From Abelmoschus esculentus (taxonomy: Eukaryota; Streptophyta; Magnoliopsida; Malvales; Malvaceae): 64,000 bases of DNA. Each line of letters starts with the position of its first letter. Position 1 is the first letter of the stretch. The notes beneath the pieces were generated by a model. It was not told where the DNA came from, ran no database searches, and saw nothing but the letters and a program-made list of their open reading frames with translations. The stretch spans positions 9,679,501-9,743,500 of the forward strand of contig JAUCBN010000023.1 in the NCBI GenBank assembly GCA_035048815.1, written 5' to 3'. The translations under genes were made by a program, and so were the position numbers. This document shows, in pieces, positions 22,586 to 35,756 of this stretch.

Positions 22586-24289
22586 CATAGAACCTTTTTC
22601 AAATAACTTTGAAAACACATGCTCAATAAGCATAACTCAAGACTTACATGTCAATCACAAAGCTTCAATGAGAACACTTTTCAATTAAGAAAACATACTT
22701 GCTCTTAACATTGTATTGGTATTAGTGAACCGTTTAGATTACCACTAAACGTTAGAATAAACAGAAACGGCAGGCATGGGGCCAATCACCAACATGCCAC
22801 ATATGAGAGCCAACCGCTACTCATATCACATGTGAAGGTCAATCGCCTAATCACACCCATGATGGAATAAAACCAATCATGAAATCTCACCTTAGTATCC
22901 AGGATAAACAACACTTACATGTAATACAACACATATATCACAATATAAGTATTAACTCTAATGTATCACCAAGGCATTTTATACATGTACGTATTTTAAT
23001 TATAGTGTACTCATATCCTATTAATCGATTAACTTATCCACGTTTCATCATCTTTAATACCAATACTAAAACAAAACCATTGCTCAAGTTTTAAGTTAAA
23101 AACAGTGAAATAAATTCATGCATCCCACTAATACATGCATTAAATGCATAAACTAATGAAAACTACTTTTCTCATGTTTTCAAAACAAAACCATAAGAGC
23201 ATCATATGTATATAAAAACTATGTAAAAATAGTCTCATGAGTATTAAAACACATGCAGAATCACATATGCACAACACAATAAGATCAACTAGGATTAGGA
23301 TTATATCAAACTACCTTAAAGATCTAAAGTTTTGGCTTAGTTTATAAAATTATCCTCAAGTTTTTTATTTTTACAAAATAGTCACTATTTTCAAAATCTT
23401 AGGAATTCAATGGGTCAATTTTCGAAATTGAGTTCACCTAAGTCAAATATAAGTCAATTAAGAATTTTAGAATATTTTTACACAATTTATTTTAATTTAA
23501 AACTAATTTTTAAGTATTTAATCCCGAATTAGGCTAAACCGACAAAACTAGTCTACTAGACCTCTAAATTGATCTCTAAACTATTACAGTTTCATTCTAA
23601 GGATATAACTACTCTAATATGATCCTTCTTTACGCTGACACCGGTAAAAGAGACGATGACGGTGAGGCATGGATTACGGCCAAGAGCCCACCGAAGCTGG
23701 TCTAAACTCGAACGGTGTTTGGTGGCCGAACTTCTTTCAGTTCGTTTCCCTGGGTTTTGTTTGAAACTGAACGATTGCTTCATAATCCCCCAGCATCAGA
23801 CGATGATTATTCCAACACAATTGAAAGTATGGTAGGCCACGTGTTTTAACTTGATAATATTTGTTGCTCTTTTGACATTCGGTTAGGGTAGAGTTAGTAA
23901 AAAAACAACAGTGTGTCTAGTGGTAATATGTTATTCAAAATTGAGGTCATGTCGGTAGATAATTTTAATTTTGTCATTTCATTTTATTACTTTTTATTCA
24001 TACTCACTTATAGCATGTCTAATATTTAGGTCATTAATGTTTTTGCAAATTTATTAATAACTTTGTTCTAAGATTGCATGATGACACCTTTATTAATTTG
24101 TTAATGCGGGCCCTTAAATTCAGTCGTAAGCGAGGTCAATTCTAGTGTAATTGTGGTGGTGTGGACGCTTAACTTTCGGTTTTGGTGCTTTAAAACAAAT
24201 GTGCAAATTCAATTAAAAGTTAATTCGATTGTCAAATTAGCCCGGTGAGTTGTGGCTTACGGTCAAATTTGATCGTATATTTTTATATC
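22586..24289. other. Intergenic DNA, no gene supported
   Basis: This continues the old repeat interrupted by the solo LTR. A GC-richer patch at 23590-23780 carries a 63-codon minus-strand ORF without recognisable domain. A CCACGTG G-box-like word lies near 23837. Nothing else is supported. Confidence 0.3.
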
Positions 24290-26063
24290 GCTACAATATT
24301 ATAGAGGACAAGTGAGTCGTTGGTAACTTGTATATTTTAGTCTATTTAACTACTTGTTTTTCAGAGTAAGGTAAAACAAGAGGGTCGTTCAATTTTACAA
24401 TGCAATTTAAGTTTTAAAGATTCTTTTTTCTTTCCACTCTTCAAATTTTAAGTATAATTTACTAAACACTTTGTTTTCTGTTGTTTTACTGGTTTATTTT
24501 TGAGTTTTTCTTCCTAAGAAACATGAGACAATGATTTTATTGTACTTTATGTTTGAACTACTTTTTAATCTATTATTTTTGTTCCTAAATTTTTAGTCTT
24601 TATCATCTCCTGACGTGCTAAAGGTAATAACTTTTTCATATTTATTGGTTGAATTCTTCTAATGCTATGATGTGTACTTGGTTAAAGTCATGAATTTTAT
24701 ATCAAATATATGTTTTTACTACATTATATTATTTTTTGTAATGTATGAAAGTTTTTGTACTCTTATTGTACAAAAGGTATTGATCTTGAATTTTCATGTG
24801 TCATTTTAACATTTGTTATGCTTCTTTAGGCTTACATTATCTTTTACATTTTTTAAGCTTCTTTAAATATTATATTGGATTTGATATTATGGTTTCTTTC
24901 TTTCATGGAGTACAATATTCATTCCTTTCTCAGACTCATTAAGCTCCCTCTCTCGCTTGTACGTTGTTAATTTCTATTCTTCACTATTATTAACTTTTTG
25001 GCATATTTTCATTGAATCCTTCTAATATTTATTTATACTTGGTTAAAGCTATGCTTTTTATGTCATATATCTTTTTTACTATACCGTGTTAATTTTTGCA
25101 TAAATATATTTGTTTCATGGGTAAACTATAATAGAAGTCACTAATTATAGATAGGTTATATTTGGGTCACTCAATTACTAAAAGTTATGTTTGGGTCACT
25201 GAATTTGGGTAACTTTATATTTTGGTCACTCAAAAATATCTGACATAAGCTTTAACCAAGTATAAATAAGCATTAAAAGGATTCAACAAAAATATGTCAA
25301 AAAGTTAATAACTGTGAAGAATAGAAATTAAACACATACAAACAAGGGAGGAAGCTCAAAGAGTCAAAGAAAAAAATGAATATTGTGCACCATAAAAGAA
25401 ACAAACCATAATATCAACCCATATAATATTAAGAAAATTTGAAAAAAATGTAAAAAAAAAAATACAAGCCTAGAAAAGCATAACAAATGTTAGAATGATA
25501 CCTGAAAATTTAGGATCAACACCTTTTGTACAATATAAGTGCAAAAGCTTTCATATATTAAAAGAAATAACATGCTATAATAAAAACATATATTTAATAT
25601 AAAAATCATGACTTTAACCAAGTAGACATCAGAGCATTAAAAAGATTTAACAAATAAATACCAAAAAGTTATTACCTTTAGCACATCAAGAGACAGTAAG
25701 ACTAAAAATCTAAGAAAAAAAATAATAGAATAAAACACAACTCATACATAAAGTACAATAAAATTCTTGTCCTGTGTTACTCAAGATGAAAAACTCAAAA
25801 ATAAACTAGTAAAACAACTGAAAACAGAGTGTTTAGCAGATTATACCTGAAATTTGGAGAGTGAAAAAAAGAAACCCTAAAACTTAAAGTAGACTGTAAA
25901 ATTGAACGACCCTCCTGTTCTACGTCACTCTGTAAAACAAGAAGTAGTTAAAGAGACAAAAACACATAGGTTACCAACGACTCACTTGCCCTCTATTATA
26001 TATTATGACTCTAGACTTCGAGGAGGAGAGATTAGTTTGTATTCCTTTTACTTATTTGTTTTT
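24290..26063. repeat. Large inverted repeat: two copies of the 0.8 kb unit head to head
   Basis: Unit U2 (24290-25120, plus orientation) and unit U3 (25253-26063, minus orientation) are inverted copies of the same sequence. They are separated by a half palindrome (25121-25252, starting GGGTAAACTATAATAGAAGT). The arms share TATTATAGAGG, GTATAATCTGCTAAACAC, CTAAAGGTAATAACTTTTT and GTACAAAAGGTGTTGATCC in mirrored order. U2 lacks the first ~60 bases of the unit. The arrangement could fold into a ~0.8 kb stem. Confidence 0.7.
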
Positions 26064-29000
26064 GGGTAAACTGCAACAAGATCACTTAATTATGGGTATA
26101 TTTTTGTTTGTGTCACCTACTTATTGAAAGTTAGATTTAGGTCACTCATTGATGGGTAAGGTTACATTTAGGTCACCCAAATTAATAAATGTTATATTTA
26201 GATCACTCAATTATAGGTAAAGTTACATTTGGGTCACTCTTCATATTTGAAAAATATTTATCAATTCTTGTATTAGATTAATTAATAATTTCAAATGAAG
26301 TACTCTAATATTAATAAGGGTATACAAGTGATTTAGAAGAAAAAACGACCAAATTGATACTTTTTCAAATATGAAGGGTAACTCAAATGTTGCCTTACTT
26401 ATAGTTGAGTGACCTAAATGTAACTTTTAATAATAATTGAGTGACCCAACTGTAACCTTACCCATAAATGAGTGACCCAAATGTAACTTTCAATAATAGG
26501 TGACCCAAATGTAATTATACCCATAATTAAGTGATCCTTGCTGCAGTTTAACCAAAAGACAAATAAGTAAAAGGAATATGAATTAATCTCTCCTTTTCGA
26601 CGTCCGGGGACATAATATATTACAGAGGGCAAGTGAGTCGTTGGTAACCTATGTATTTTTGTCTCTTTAACTATTTCTTGTTTTTCAGAGTGAGGTAAAA
26701 AAGCAATAATAGGTGTTTAGCATATTTCTTGTTTAGCTCATACATAAAGATTTCTTTTTCTTTCCACTCTCCAAATTTCATGTATAATATGCTAAACACT
26801 CTATTTTCAGTTGTTTTATTGATTTATTTTTGAGTTTCCCTTCTTGAGAAACATGAGACAATGATTTTATTGTACTTTATGTATGAGCTGCGTATTATTC
26901 TATAATTTTTGTTCTTAAATTTTTAGTCTTTACTGTCTCCCGATATGCTAAAGATAATAAATTTTTGGTATTTATTGCTTGAATCCTTCTAATGCTCTAT
27001 TGTCTACTTGATTAAAGTCATGATTTTTATACTAAATATATATTTTTTATTATATCATGTTATTTCTTGTAATATATGAAAGTTTTTGTACTTCTATTGT
27101 ACAAAAGGCGTTGATCCTAAATTTTCAGGTATCATTTTAACATTTGTTATGCTTCTCTAGGCTTTTATTTTTTTACATTTTCTTTTTTTTTAATGTTATA
27201 TGGGTTTTGATATCATGGTTTGTTTCTTTAATGGTGCATAATATTTATTTTTTTCTCTAACTCATTGAGCTCCATCCCTTGCTTGTATGTGTTTAATTTC
27301 TATTCTTCACTGTTATTAACTTTTTGACATATTTTTGTTGAAGCCTTTTAGTGCTTATTTATACTTTGGTTAAAGCTTATGTTAGATATCTTTTTTTTTA
27401 CTATATGTGTTGTACAAGTATATTTGTTTTATGAGTAGATTGCAATGGAGGTCACTTAATTATAGGTATAATTATATTTAGGTCACTCAATTTCTAAAAT
27501 TACGTTTGGGTCACTTAATTATGGGTAAGGTTACATTTTGGCCACCCAATTAATAAATGTAACATTTAAATCACTCAATTATAGGTAAAGTTACATTTTG
27601 GTTACTCTTCATATTAAAAAAAGTTTATCAATTGGCGTATTATATTATTTAATGATTTCAAATGAAGCACTCTAATGTTAACAAGGGTATACAATTGATT
27701 TAGAAGAAAAATAACCAAATTGATATATTTTTTCAAATACGAATAGTGATCCAAATGTAACCTTACTTATAATTGAGTGACCTAAGTGTAACCTTTAATA
27801 ATAATTGGATGACCCAAATATAACCTTACCGATAAATGAGTGACCCAAATATAACTTTCAATAATTAGGTGACCCAAATATAACTATACCCATAATTAAG
27901 TGATCTTGCTGCAGTTTACCCAAAAAACAAATAAGTAAAAGGAATACAAACTAATCTCTCCTCTTTGACGTCTAGAGCCGTAACATATTATAGAGGGCAA
28001 GTGAGCCATTTGTAACATGTATATTTTTTTTCTCTTTCTAACTATTTCTTGTTTTTCAGAGTGAGGTAAAAAATGAGGGTCGTTCAATTTTACAGTCTAC
28101 TTTAAGTTTTAGGGTTTCTTTTCTTTTTCACTCTCCAAATTTCAAGTATAATTTGTTAAACACTCTATTTTCAGTGCTTTACTGATTTATTTTTGAGTTT
28201 TTCTTCTTTATAAACATGAGTCAAGAATTTTATTGTACTTTATGTATGAGCTGCGTATTATTCTACAATTTTTGTTTTTAGATTTTTAGTCTTTAGTATC
28301 TCCTGATGTGCTAAAGGTAATAACTTTTTAGTATTTATTGGTTGAGTTCTTCTAATGCTCTGATGTCTACTTGATTAAAGTCATGATTTTTATACTAAAT
28401 ATCTATTTTTTACTATATCATGTTATTTCTTGTAATATAAGCTTTTGTAATTTTATTGTACAAAAGGTGTTGGTCCTAAATTTTTAGGTATTATTTTAAC
28501 ATTTGTTATGCTTCTCTAGGCTTGTATTTTTTTATATTTTCTCAACTTTTTTAAATATTATATGATTTTTGATATCATTGTTTGTTTCTTTCATGGTGCA
28601 CAACATTCTTTCCTTTTTTTTTACTCATTGAGCTCCCTCCCTCCCTAGTATATTTTTAATTTCTATTCTTCATTTTTTTTTTAACTTTTTAGCATATTTT
28701 CGTTGAATCCTTCTAATGTTTATTTAAACTTGGTTAAAGTTGTGATTTTTATGTCAGATATATTTTTTTTACTACATCGTGTTAATTTTTGCACAAATAT
28801 ATTTTTTCATTGGTAAACTGCAATGGAAGTCATTTAATAATGGGTAGGGTTACATTTGGGTTACTCAATTAGTAAAAATTATGTTAAAGTCACTTAATTA
28901 TGGGTAAGGTTATATTTAGGTCACCCAATTAATAAATGTTACATTTAGATCACTCAATTATAGGTAAGGTTACATTTGGGTCACTCTTCATATTTGAAAA

Positions 29001-29299
29001 AAGTTTATCAATTCGTGTATTAGATTAATTAATGATTTCAAATGAAGTAATATAATGTTAACAAGGGTGTACAAGTGATTTGGAAGAAAAAACTATCAAA
29101 TTGATATAATTTTTCAAATACGAAGGGTGATCCAAATGTAACATCACTTATAATTGAGTTACCTAAATGTAACCTTTAATAATTGGGTGGCCCAAATGTA
29201 ACCTTACTCATAAGTAAGTGACCCAAATGTAACTTTTAACAATTAGGTGACCCAAATGTCACTGTACCCATAATTAAGTGATCCTTGTTGTAGTTTACT
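26064..29299 (+). repeat. Tandem array of palindrome + unit, period ~1.37 kb (P4-U4-P5-U5-P6)
   Basis: Palindromes start at about 26064, 27433 and 28812, each ~485 bp long. Between them lie direct copies of the 0.8 kb unit (26553-27432 and 27921-28811). The repeat period is therefore ~1370-1380 bp. Each palindrome carries the centre words ATTAGATTAATTAATGATTTC and GATTTAGAAGAAAAA. The copies are similar enough to align by eye, yet each has private indels, so the array is not very recent. No ORF is conserved. Confidence 0.75.
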
Positions 29300-29883
29300 C
29301 GTATATTAATTATGAAAGCAAACATGATACAAATGGTTTATATTCAGAGTTAGTACTATTTTTTTTTATCATGTCTTTAAAATTTAAACGAGTATAATAT
29401 TTTTTACTATTATATCTTGTCCTATTTTTAGTGTTTATCATTGTTAGCATTCACATGATAAAAGAATAAAAACTCTATAAGTAATCTCTATAGATAAGAG
29501 GATGATATTTATTTTTGAAGACTCGTGTTTAAACAGTTTCGTTTGCAATGTTTTTAGATGTATGAATAGGGTGAACGTTTGATCAAGTCGAATTGAGTCA
29601 AAAAATTTTAAGTTATTCGAGTTAATGAGTCTAATTTTATCATTCGAACTTTTATTCAAATTTTTTCGAGTCAAGTTAAAGATTCAAATGTAACACATTC
29701 ATGAGCTCTACCTATGTATTTATTTCTGAACTGATAGGTAAGGATTCAAATGCAAAAATTCAAGGCTTGTGTACTTCTAGGACTTATTTTGTTTCATGTT
29801 TCATTCTAAAACATAAATAAAACCATTGAAATTATTCATATGTACTGAGGCTTGTATCAGTCTCCTCTATTCACAGATATCTA
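29300..29883. repeat. Spacer with a TCGAG-rich repeat fragment
   Basis: Bases 29570-29690 contain TCAAGTCGAATTGAGTC and TTATTCGAGTTAATGAGTC, related in texture to the dispersed repeats at 1-235 and 9955-10380. No gene. Confidence 0.35.
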
Positions 29884-29918
29884 CTGCTAACTGCTAACTG
29901 CTAACTGCTAACTGCTAA
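29884..29918 (+). repeat. Heptamer microsatellite (CTGCTAA)x5
   Basis: Five perfect tandem copies of CTGCTAA, followed by CCAGTTAGC, which forms a small palindrome with the last copy. Confidence 0.95.
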
Positions 29919-31151
29919 CCAGTTAGCTGCTCAGAATTATTTGCATCAATAAAGCCTTATTTCCTACTTTCATCACTATGAAGCAATTTGAACTTCCAAA
30001 GCCCAAAAGCAGAAACCAAAATGATGATCATCACATCACATCAATGAAGCTTTAAAAAACAAACAAGAATAGCCACGAATTCTTTCAATTTCTCAAGACT
30101 CACAGCCTTCTTCAATGGTGTTACTCCATATTGCTTTAGCTCACTGAAAATTGTTACATTATTTATTTGTATGTAAAAGAAAGTGATAATTAAAAGTTAA
30201 AACAGAACTTAAGCATATTATACCCACAGGATCTCCTTTCTATGCCTGATAGAATCTTCCTTCTGTGCTCTCTTAGAAAATCAACAGCTCTCCCAATATC
30301 TTGATTGTTGGATCGTAATTCCCTCCTTGCATCACATTCCTTAAAGCCCATGCTCATAACATGAGATAAGGCTTCGTCAGGCACTTGTAACTGATATCAA
30401 CACTAAAAAGAATAAGGCTTAATGTTGGATAAGGATGCAAATAAACTATGGTTAAGAAAATAAGTGCAAAAAGCAAAAGAAAAGGCAAGCAAATTACAAA
30501 TCCAATCTTGTAATTCTTGGTTCACAAGATACGATAATAAGTACTCTCTTTTTTCTAATCACTGAAACCAAACCTAAACCTGTGCTCAAAGGATAGCTGC
30601 AGGTATTCTGATAAGGTATATGTAGGTTATTGAGATGAGAGGCACTGTGGTGCCCCCTGGACCAACCCGATCAACTCAGAAAAAACGGAAAGTGACAAAG
30701 TTCCCCCCTTACTTTACAATAAAAACATCAAAGGAAGATGAACTGGAACAATATATCTGGAAAGAGCTAGCTGCTTTGGACAATAATTAAACTGTACCTG
30801 TGAATTTTGCTTGTGTAGATGTCAGTGCCATTTTAGATTTATCAAACTGATCATTATGATATGCCACTACCCCTCCCAACAACTTCAACCTCATATGTCT
30901 AAGAAGATAGCACCCAAAAGAGATTAGATGAACATTGCAACCAGCAGCATTCTCATTCAGAAACATAGAAATTGAACCACTGAATCAATTTTCTGAAAGT
31001 ACTCACAAAGCAAGCTCAGGCTGGGAACCAATTTGAAGGAGTCTAACACGGGAAAAATCCTTCCCATGACAACGTTCAAGTCCTTCTCTGGCTTTTTCAA
31101 GCCGTACTCCTGCTACCAAAAGCCAACCGATGTCTTCAAGCAAGAAATAGC

Positions 31152-31556
31152 TGTTAAAATAAACTTAAATGACTTATTTAGTGAGTCATAAAAATTTAGG
31201 AGTTAATGGGGAGATACAAAGTTGAAATGTCACAAGTTAATATGAGAGTTATGGAGTTCAATATAGGAGTTATACGAGTTACAAGAGTTATGGTGTTTAT
31301 TAGTTTTTATTATGTAATAATGCGTAGTATCTATATAAAGGCATTGTCTATTGCTTTGTAATTAGTGGTTGTGTGTGGCTGTGGTGAGTGTGAGAGAAAA
31401 TAAAAGAGATTCAAAGGAATAAAAGAAAAGTATTTCAAAATAGTATTGCATTTGTCAATTGCCCGAACAATTTTAATTTTGTGGGTAATTTTATTTTGTT
31501 GACAATTTTTATTCATGGGCAATTTCATTTGAACTCTATTTGATTTAGAGTCTTCA
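31152..31556 (+). repeat. Copia-1 left LTR (405 bp)
   Basis: TG..CA ends; identical in length to the right LTR at 35757-36161. It contains a TATATAAAGG TATA-like word near 31333, suited to its own promoter. Confidence 0.93.
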
Positions 31557-31559
31557 AAT

Positions 31560-31571
31560 TGGTATCAGAGC
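31560..31571 (+). other. Copia-1 primer-binding site
   Basis: TGGTATCAGAGC lies four bases after the left LTR and is complementary to the 3' end of initiator methionine tRNA, the usual primer of plant Copia elements. Confidence 0.85.
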
Positions 31572-31574
31572 TAA

Positions 31575-34500
31575 TGACGAATGTGATGGGTCAAATGTCG
31601 TTACCACGACTAACAAAGGCGAATTACAAAAATTGGAGTATTTGTTGAAAGAGGCACGATAGAAGGATAACGCGGCACTATACATGATGTTCAGAGCCGT
31701 TGGCGAATCAAGCTTTGAGGAGATTGTCGGGGCAACTACTTCAAAAGAAGCGTGGGACACTTTAAAAAAGGTGTTCAAAGGAGCCGACCGAGTTAAGCAA
31801 GTATGTCTCCAAACTCTTCGTAGCGAGTTGGAGAGCATGGAGATGAAGGAATCGAAAAGTGTATCTGATTTCATTGCTCGTGTACAAGCCGTGGCAAACC
31901 AACTAATTTATAATGGTGAAACGTTAACCGATGCGAGAATTGTCGAAAAGATCTTGAGATCATTAACCGATAATTTTGAGAATATTGTATGCTCAATAGA
32001 AGAGTTAAAGGACCTTGAAACTAATTTATAATAGTGAAACGTCAACCGATGCGAGAATTGTCGAAAAGATCTTGAGATCATTAACCTATAATTTTGAGAA
32101 TGTTGTGTGCGTGATAGAAGAGTTAAAGGACCTTGAAACTCTCACAGTTGATGAACTCACCGGTTCTCTTGAGGCACATGAACAACGTAAGAAGAAAAAG
32201 AAAGAGAAGACACTCGAGCAAGCACTTCAGACTAAGGCGTCAATCAGAGATGAGAAGGTATTCTATTCTCAAAATTTTCGAGGTAGAGGACATAACCGTG
32301 AAGGTCGTGGAAATGGTCGTCATGGTCAAAGAGATAGTCATGAAGGATATTATAAAGAGAAAGGACAGACGAGCAAACCAAATTGGCGTGGAAGAGGACA
32401 CAATCGAGGAAGAGACGACAAATCAAATTACTCTAACATCGAGTGCTACAAGTGTTACAAGTATGGTCATTACGTGAATGATTACAATTCTGACAAATAT
32501 TATAATTATGGAAAAGTGGGGAATTATGCAAAAGATTGTCGAGCTGATAAAAAGGTGGAAGAGATAACCAACATAGCAGTGGAAGATGAAGCGAATGAAG
32601 ACGTTCTCTTGATGGTTAAAAATAAAGTTAACAACGAAAATGATGTGTTGTACCTAGACTCGGGCACAAGCAACCATATATGCGGTCACGAGTACTTATT
32701 CAAAGAGATGCAAAAGATTGGAGGTGGTCATGTGTCATTTGGTGATGCATCAAAAGTTGAGGTTAAAGGTCAAGGTACAATTTGCTTTTTACAAAAGGAT
32801 GACATGATAGGGTCAATCCAAGATGTGTATTACATTCCAGACCTTAAGACAAATATTTTGAGTATGGGGCAACTCACGGAGAAAGGATACTCGATATTTT
32901 TGAAAGATCGGGTATTACTTTTAAAGGATAAGCGAGGGAGTCTAATTACCAAAGTTGAAATGGGCAAAAATCGGATGTACAAATTGAATTTGAGAAGCGT
33001 ACGAGAAAAATGTTTGCGAGTCTATGTAGAAGAGAAGGCATCGCTATGGCATCTTTGTTTTGATCACCTATATCATGGTGTTCTAAAAGAGTTAGCAAAG
33101 AAGAACATGGTGCACGGATTGCCGAACATTGATTATGATGACAAATTTTGTGAAGAATGTGTGATTGGCAAGCAAGCGAGAACATCGTTTCAAAAGAATG
33201 CATAATATCGAGCTAAACATCCACTCGAGTTGATTCATACCGACATATGTGGACCAATCACTCCTGAATCTTTTAGCGGTAAAAGATATTTCATTTCGTT
33301 TATTGATGATTTCTCACGAAAAACTTGGGTGTATTTTTTGAAAGAAAAATTCGATGCATTTGAGGTGTTCAAAAAGTTCAAAGTGATGGTGGAGAAGGCA
33401 ATAGATAGACATATCAAACCCGTACGATCAGATAGAGGTGGCGAGTATATGTCGAAGGCTTTCATAGAATATTGCGAGGAGCAAGAGATAAGGAGATTTC
33501 TAACCGCATCATACTCTCCTCAATAAAATGGTATGGCTGAGAGGAAGAATCAGACCATTCTTGACATGGTTCGATCAATGCTTAAGAGCAAGAAATTGCC
33601 GAGGCAATTCTGGGCAGAAGTTGTGCAATGTGCCGTCTATATACAAAATCGTTGTTCACATGTAAAGTTAGATGATCAAACACCATAAGATGCATGGAGC
33701 GGAAAAAAGCTGACAGTTTCTTATCTCAAACCATTCTTAACATGGTTCGATAAATGCTTAAGAGCAAGAAATTGTCGAGGCAATTCTGGGCAGAAGTTGT
33801 GCAATGTGCCGTCTATATACAAAATCGTTGTTCACATGTAAAGTTAGATGATCAAACACCACAAGAGGCATGGAGCGGACAAAAGATGATAGTTTCTCAT
33901 CTCAAAGTGTTTGGTAGTATGGCGTATGCACATGTACCGGATCAATAAAGAACGAAGCTCGAAGACAAAAGTAAAAAGTTTATTTTTATTGGGTATCATG
34001 AGAAGACAAAAGGGTACAAGCTAATCGATGCGATAAGCAAGAAGATGATTATGAGTCGTGATGTGCGAGTAAATGAAGCGAGTGAATGAAATTGGAACAA
34101 TTCGACAGAGATTGTCATGGAAGTTGGAGAATCATCAGTTGCTGCACCAACATGCATACCAGCAAGTTCTGAAACTACCAATGATGGAGATGAACCACGA
34201 GAACCCAAAATGCGAAGTTTACAAGATTTGTATGATTCGATAAGTGAGGTACATCTTGTATATCTTTTGGCAGATACTGAAAATATTAGCTTTGAAGAGG
34301 CATCACGAGCCAAGAAATGGTAAATTGCCATGGACGAGGAGATTAAGGCAATTGAACGAAACAACACATGGGAGCTAGCAGAATTGCCAAAAGGAAGTCA
34401 CCCTATTGGTGTAAAGTGGGTGTTCAAGAAAAAGATGAATGCTCAAGGCAAGATTGAACGATACAAGGCGAGACTTGTTGCGAAGGGATACAAGCAAAAG

Positions 34501-35740
34501 GCAAGAATTGACTATGACGAGGTGTTTGCTCCTGTTGCAAGAATAGAGACAACTCAATTACTTATTTCACAATCTGCTCAGTTCAAATGGTCGATATTTC
34601 AAATGGATGTCAAGACAACATTCTCAAATGGTGTGCTCAAAGAAGAAGTCTACGTAGAACAACCACCCAGATACGTGAAAATCAGAGAAGAGAAGAAAGT
34701 GTTAAGATTGAAGAAGGCACTTTACGGGTTGAAGCAAGCACTGTGGGCATGGAATATACGTATAAACACATATTTTAAGGAGAACGAGTTCATGCAATGT
34801 CCCTTCGAGCATTCCCTTTACGTAAAGAAGAATAGAGGTAACATATTATTTGTTGCTCTTTATGTTGATGATCTTTATGTTGATGAGAAGAGTTTAAGGG
34901 TATAATGAAAAGAGAATTTGAGATGACTGATTTGGGTTTGATGAAGTTTTTTCTTGGTTTGGAGATTAGAAAAGTAGAGACAGGTATTTTTGTATCACAA
35001 GAGACATATACAAAAAAGATTTTAAAGAAGTACAAGATGACAGATTGTAATCCAGTAGCAACACCAATGGAACCAGGTGCAAAACTCTCAAAGTTTAATG
35101 GAGGAGAAAATGTTGATGCAAGTAAATACCGGAGTTTGGTAGGAAGCCTTCATTATCTACATGCACAAGGCCGTATCTTTTATTAAGTGTAGGAATTGTA
35201 AGTCAGTTCATGGAGGATTCGGTTTATTCACATTGGAAGGCGTTGAAGCGCGGAAGATTACAAGTTGGTTGGATATTCCGACAGTGATTGGTGTAGAGAC
35301 ATAGACGATCGGAAAAGCACATTGTGATATGTGTTCTTTATGGAAAATATGTGTTTACATGGCTTTCAAAGAAGCAACCGATCGTGACGCTATCGACATG
35401 TGAAGCTGAATATGTAGCAGCATCTTGGTGTGTATGTCATGCGATACGGCTTAGAAATTTGTTGAATAAGATGGAGCTAAAGCAACTAGGTGCAACTATG
35501 ATTCAAGTTGACAACAAATCAGTAATAGAATTGGCAAAGAATCCGATGAATCATGAAACAAGCAAACATATCGATGTTCGTTTTCACTTTATCGATGATC
35601 ATGTGAAAGAAGGTAGTGTAAAATTGGTGCATGTTGCAAATCAGGATCAAGTAGCGGATATATTCACAAAACCACTACCAAAACTACTTCTCGAAAAATA
35701 CAAGAAGATGATTGGCATGATGGATGGCATAAGCATTTAA
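31575..35740 (+). pseudogene. Copia-1 gag-pol polyprotein, broken by stops and duplications
   Basis: Domains in order: truncated gag (about 31684-32230); degenerate zinc knuckles near 32440-32545, where CYKCYKYGHY lacks its last Cys and the second lacks its first; aspartic protease with DSG in YLDSGTSNHICG (about 32655); pre-integrase zinc motif (CEECVIGKQ, ~33150); integrase core with HTD, SDRGGE and NGMAERKN (33230-33560), the last after a stop; reverse transcriptase 34330-35180 with LYVDDLYVD; RNase H 35324-35740 with STCEAEYVA and VADIFTKPLP. In-frame stops occur at 33204, 33524, 33687, 33946, 34321, 34903 and 35184 among others. Tandem duplications of 118 bp (31903/32021) and 176 bp (33554/33730) shift the frame. 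The element cannot make an intact polyprotein and would need enzymes in trans. Confidence 0.9.
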
Positions 35741-35756
35741 GTTTACGGGGGATTTT

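Noticed and set aside
23592..23783. 63-codon minus-strand ORF in a GC-richer patch
   Set aside because: Short and without family similarity; probably part of old repeat sequence.
29884..29918. CRISPR-like or regulatory tandem array
   Set aside because: Simple heptamer microsatellite; no spacers, and the genome is a plant nuclear one.
34330..35740. Endogenous pararetrovirus or other viral insertion
   Set aside because: The reverse transcriptase and RNase H sit after integrase, between LTRs with a Met-tRNA primer site and 5-bp duplication. That is a Copia retrotransposon.
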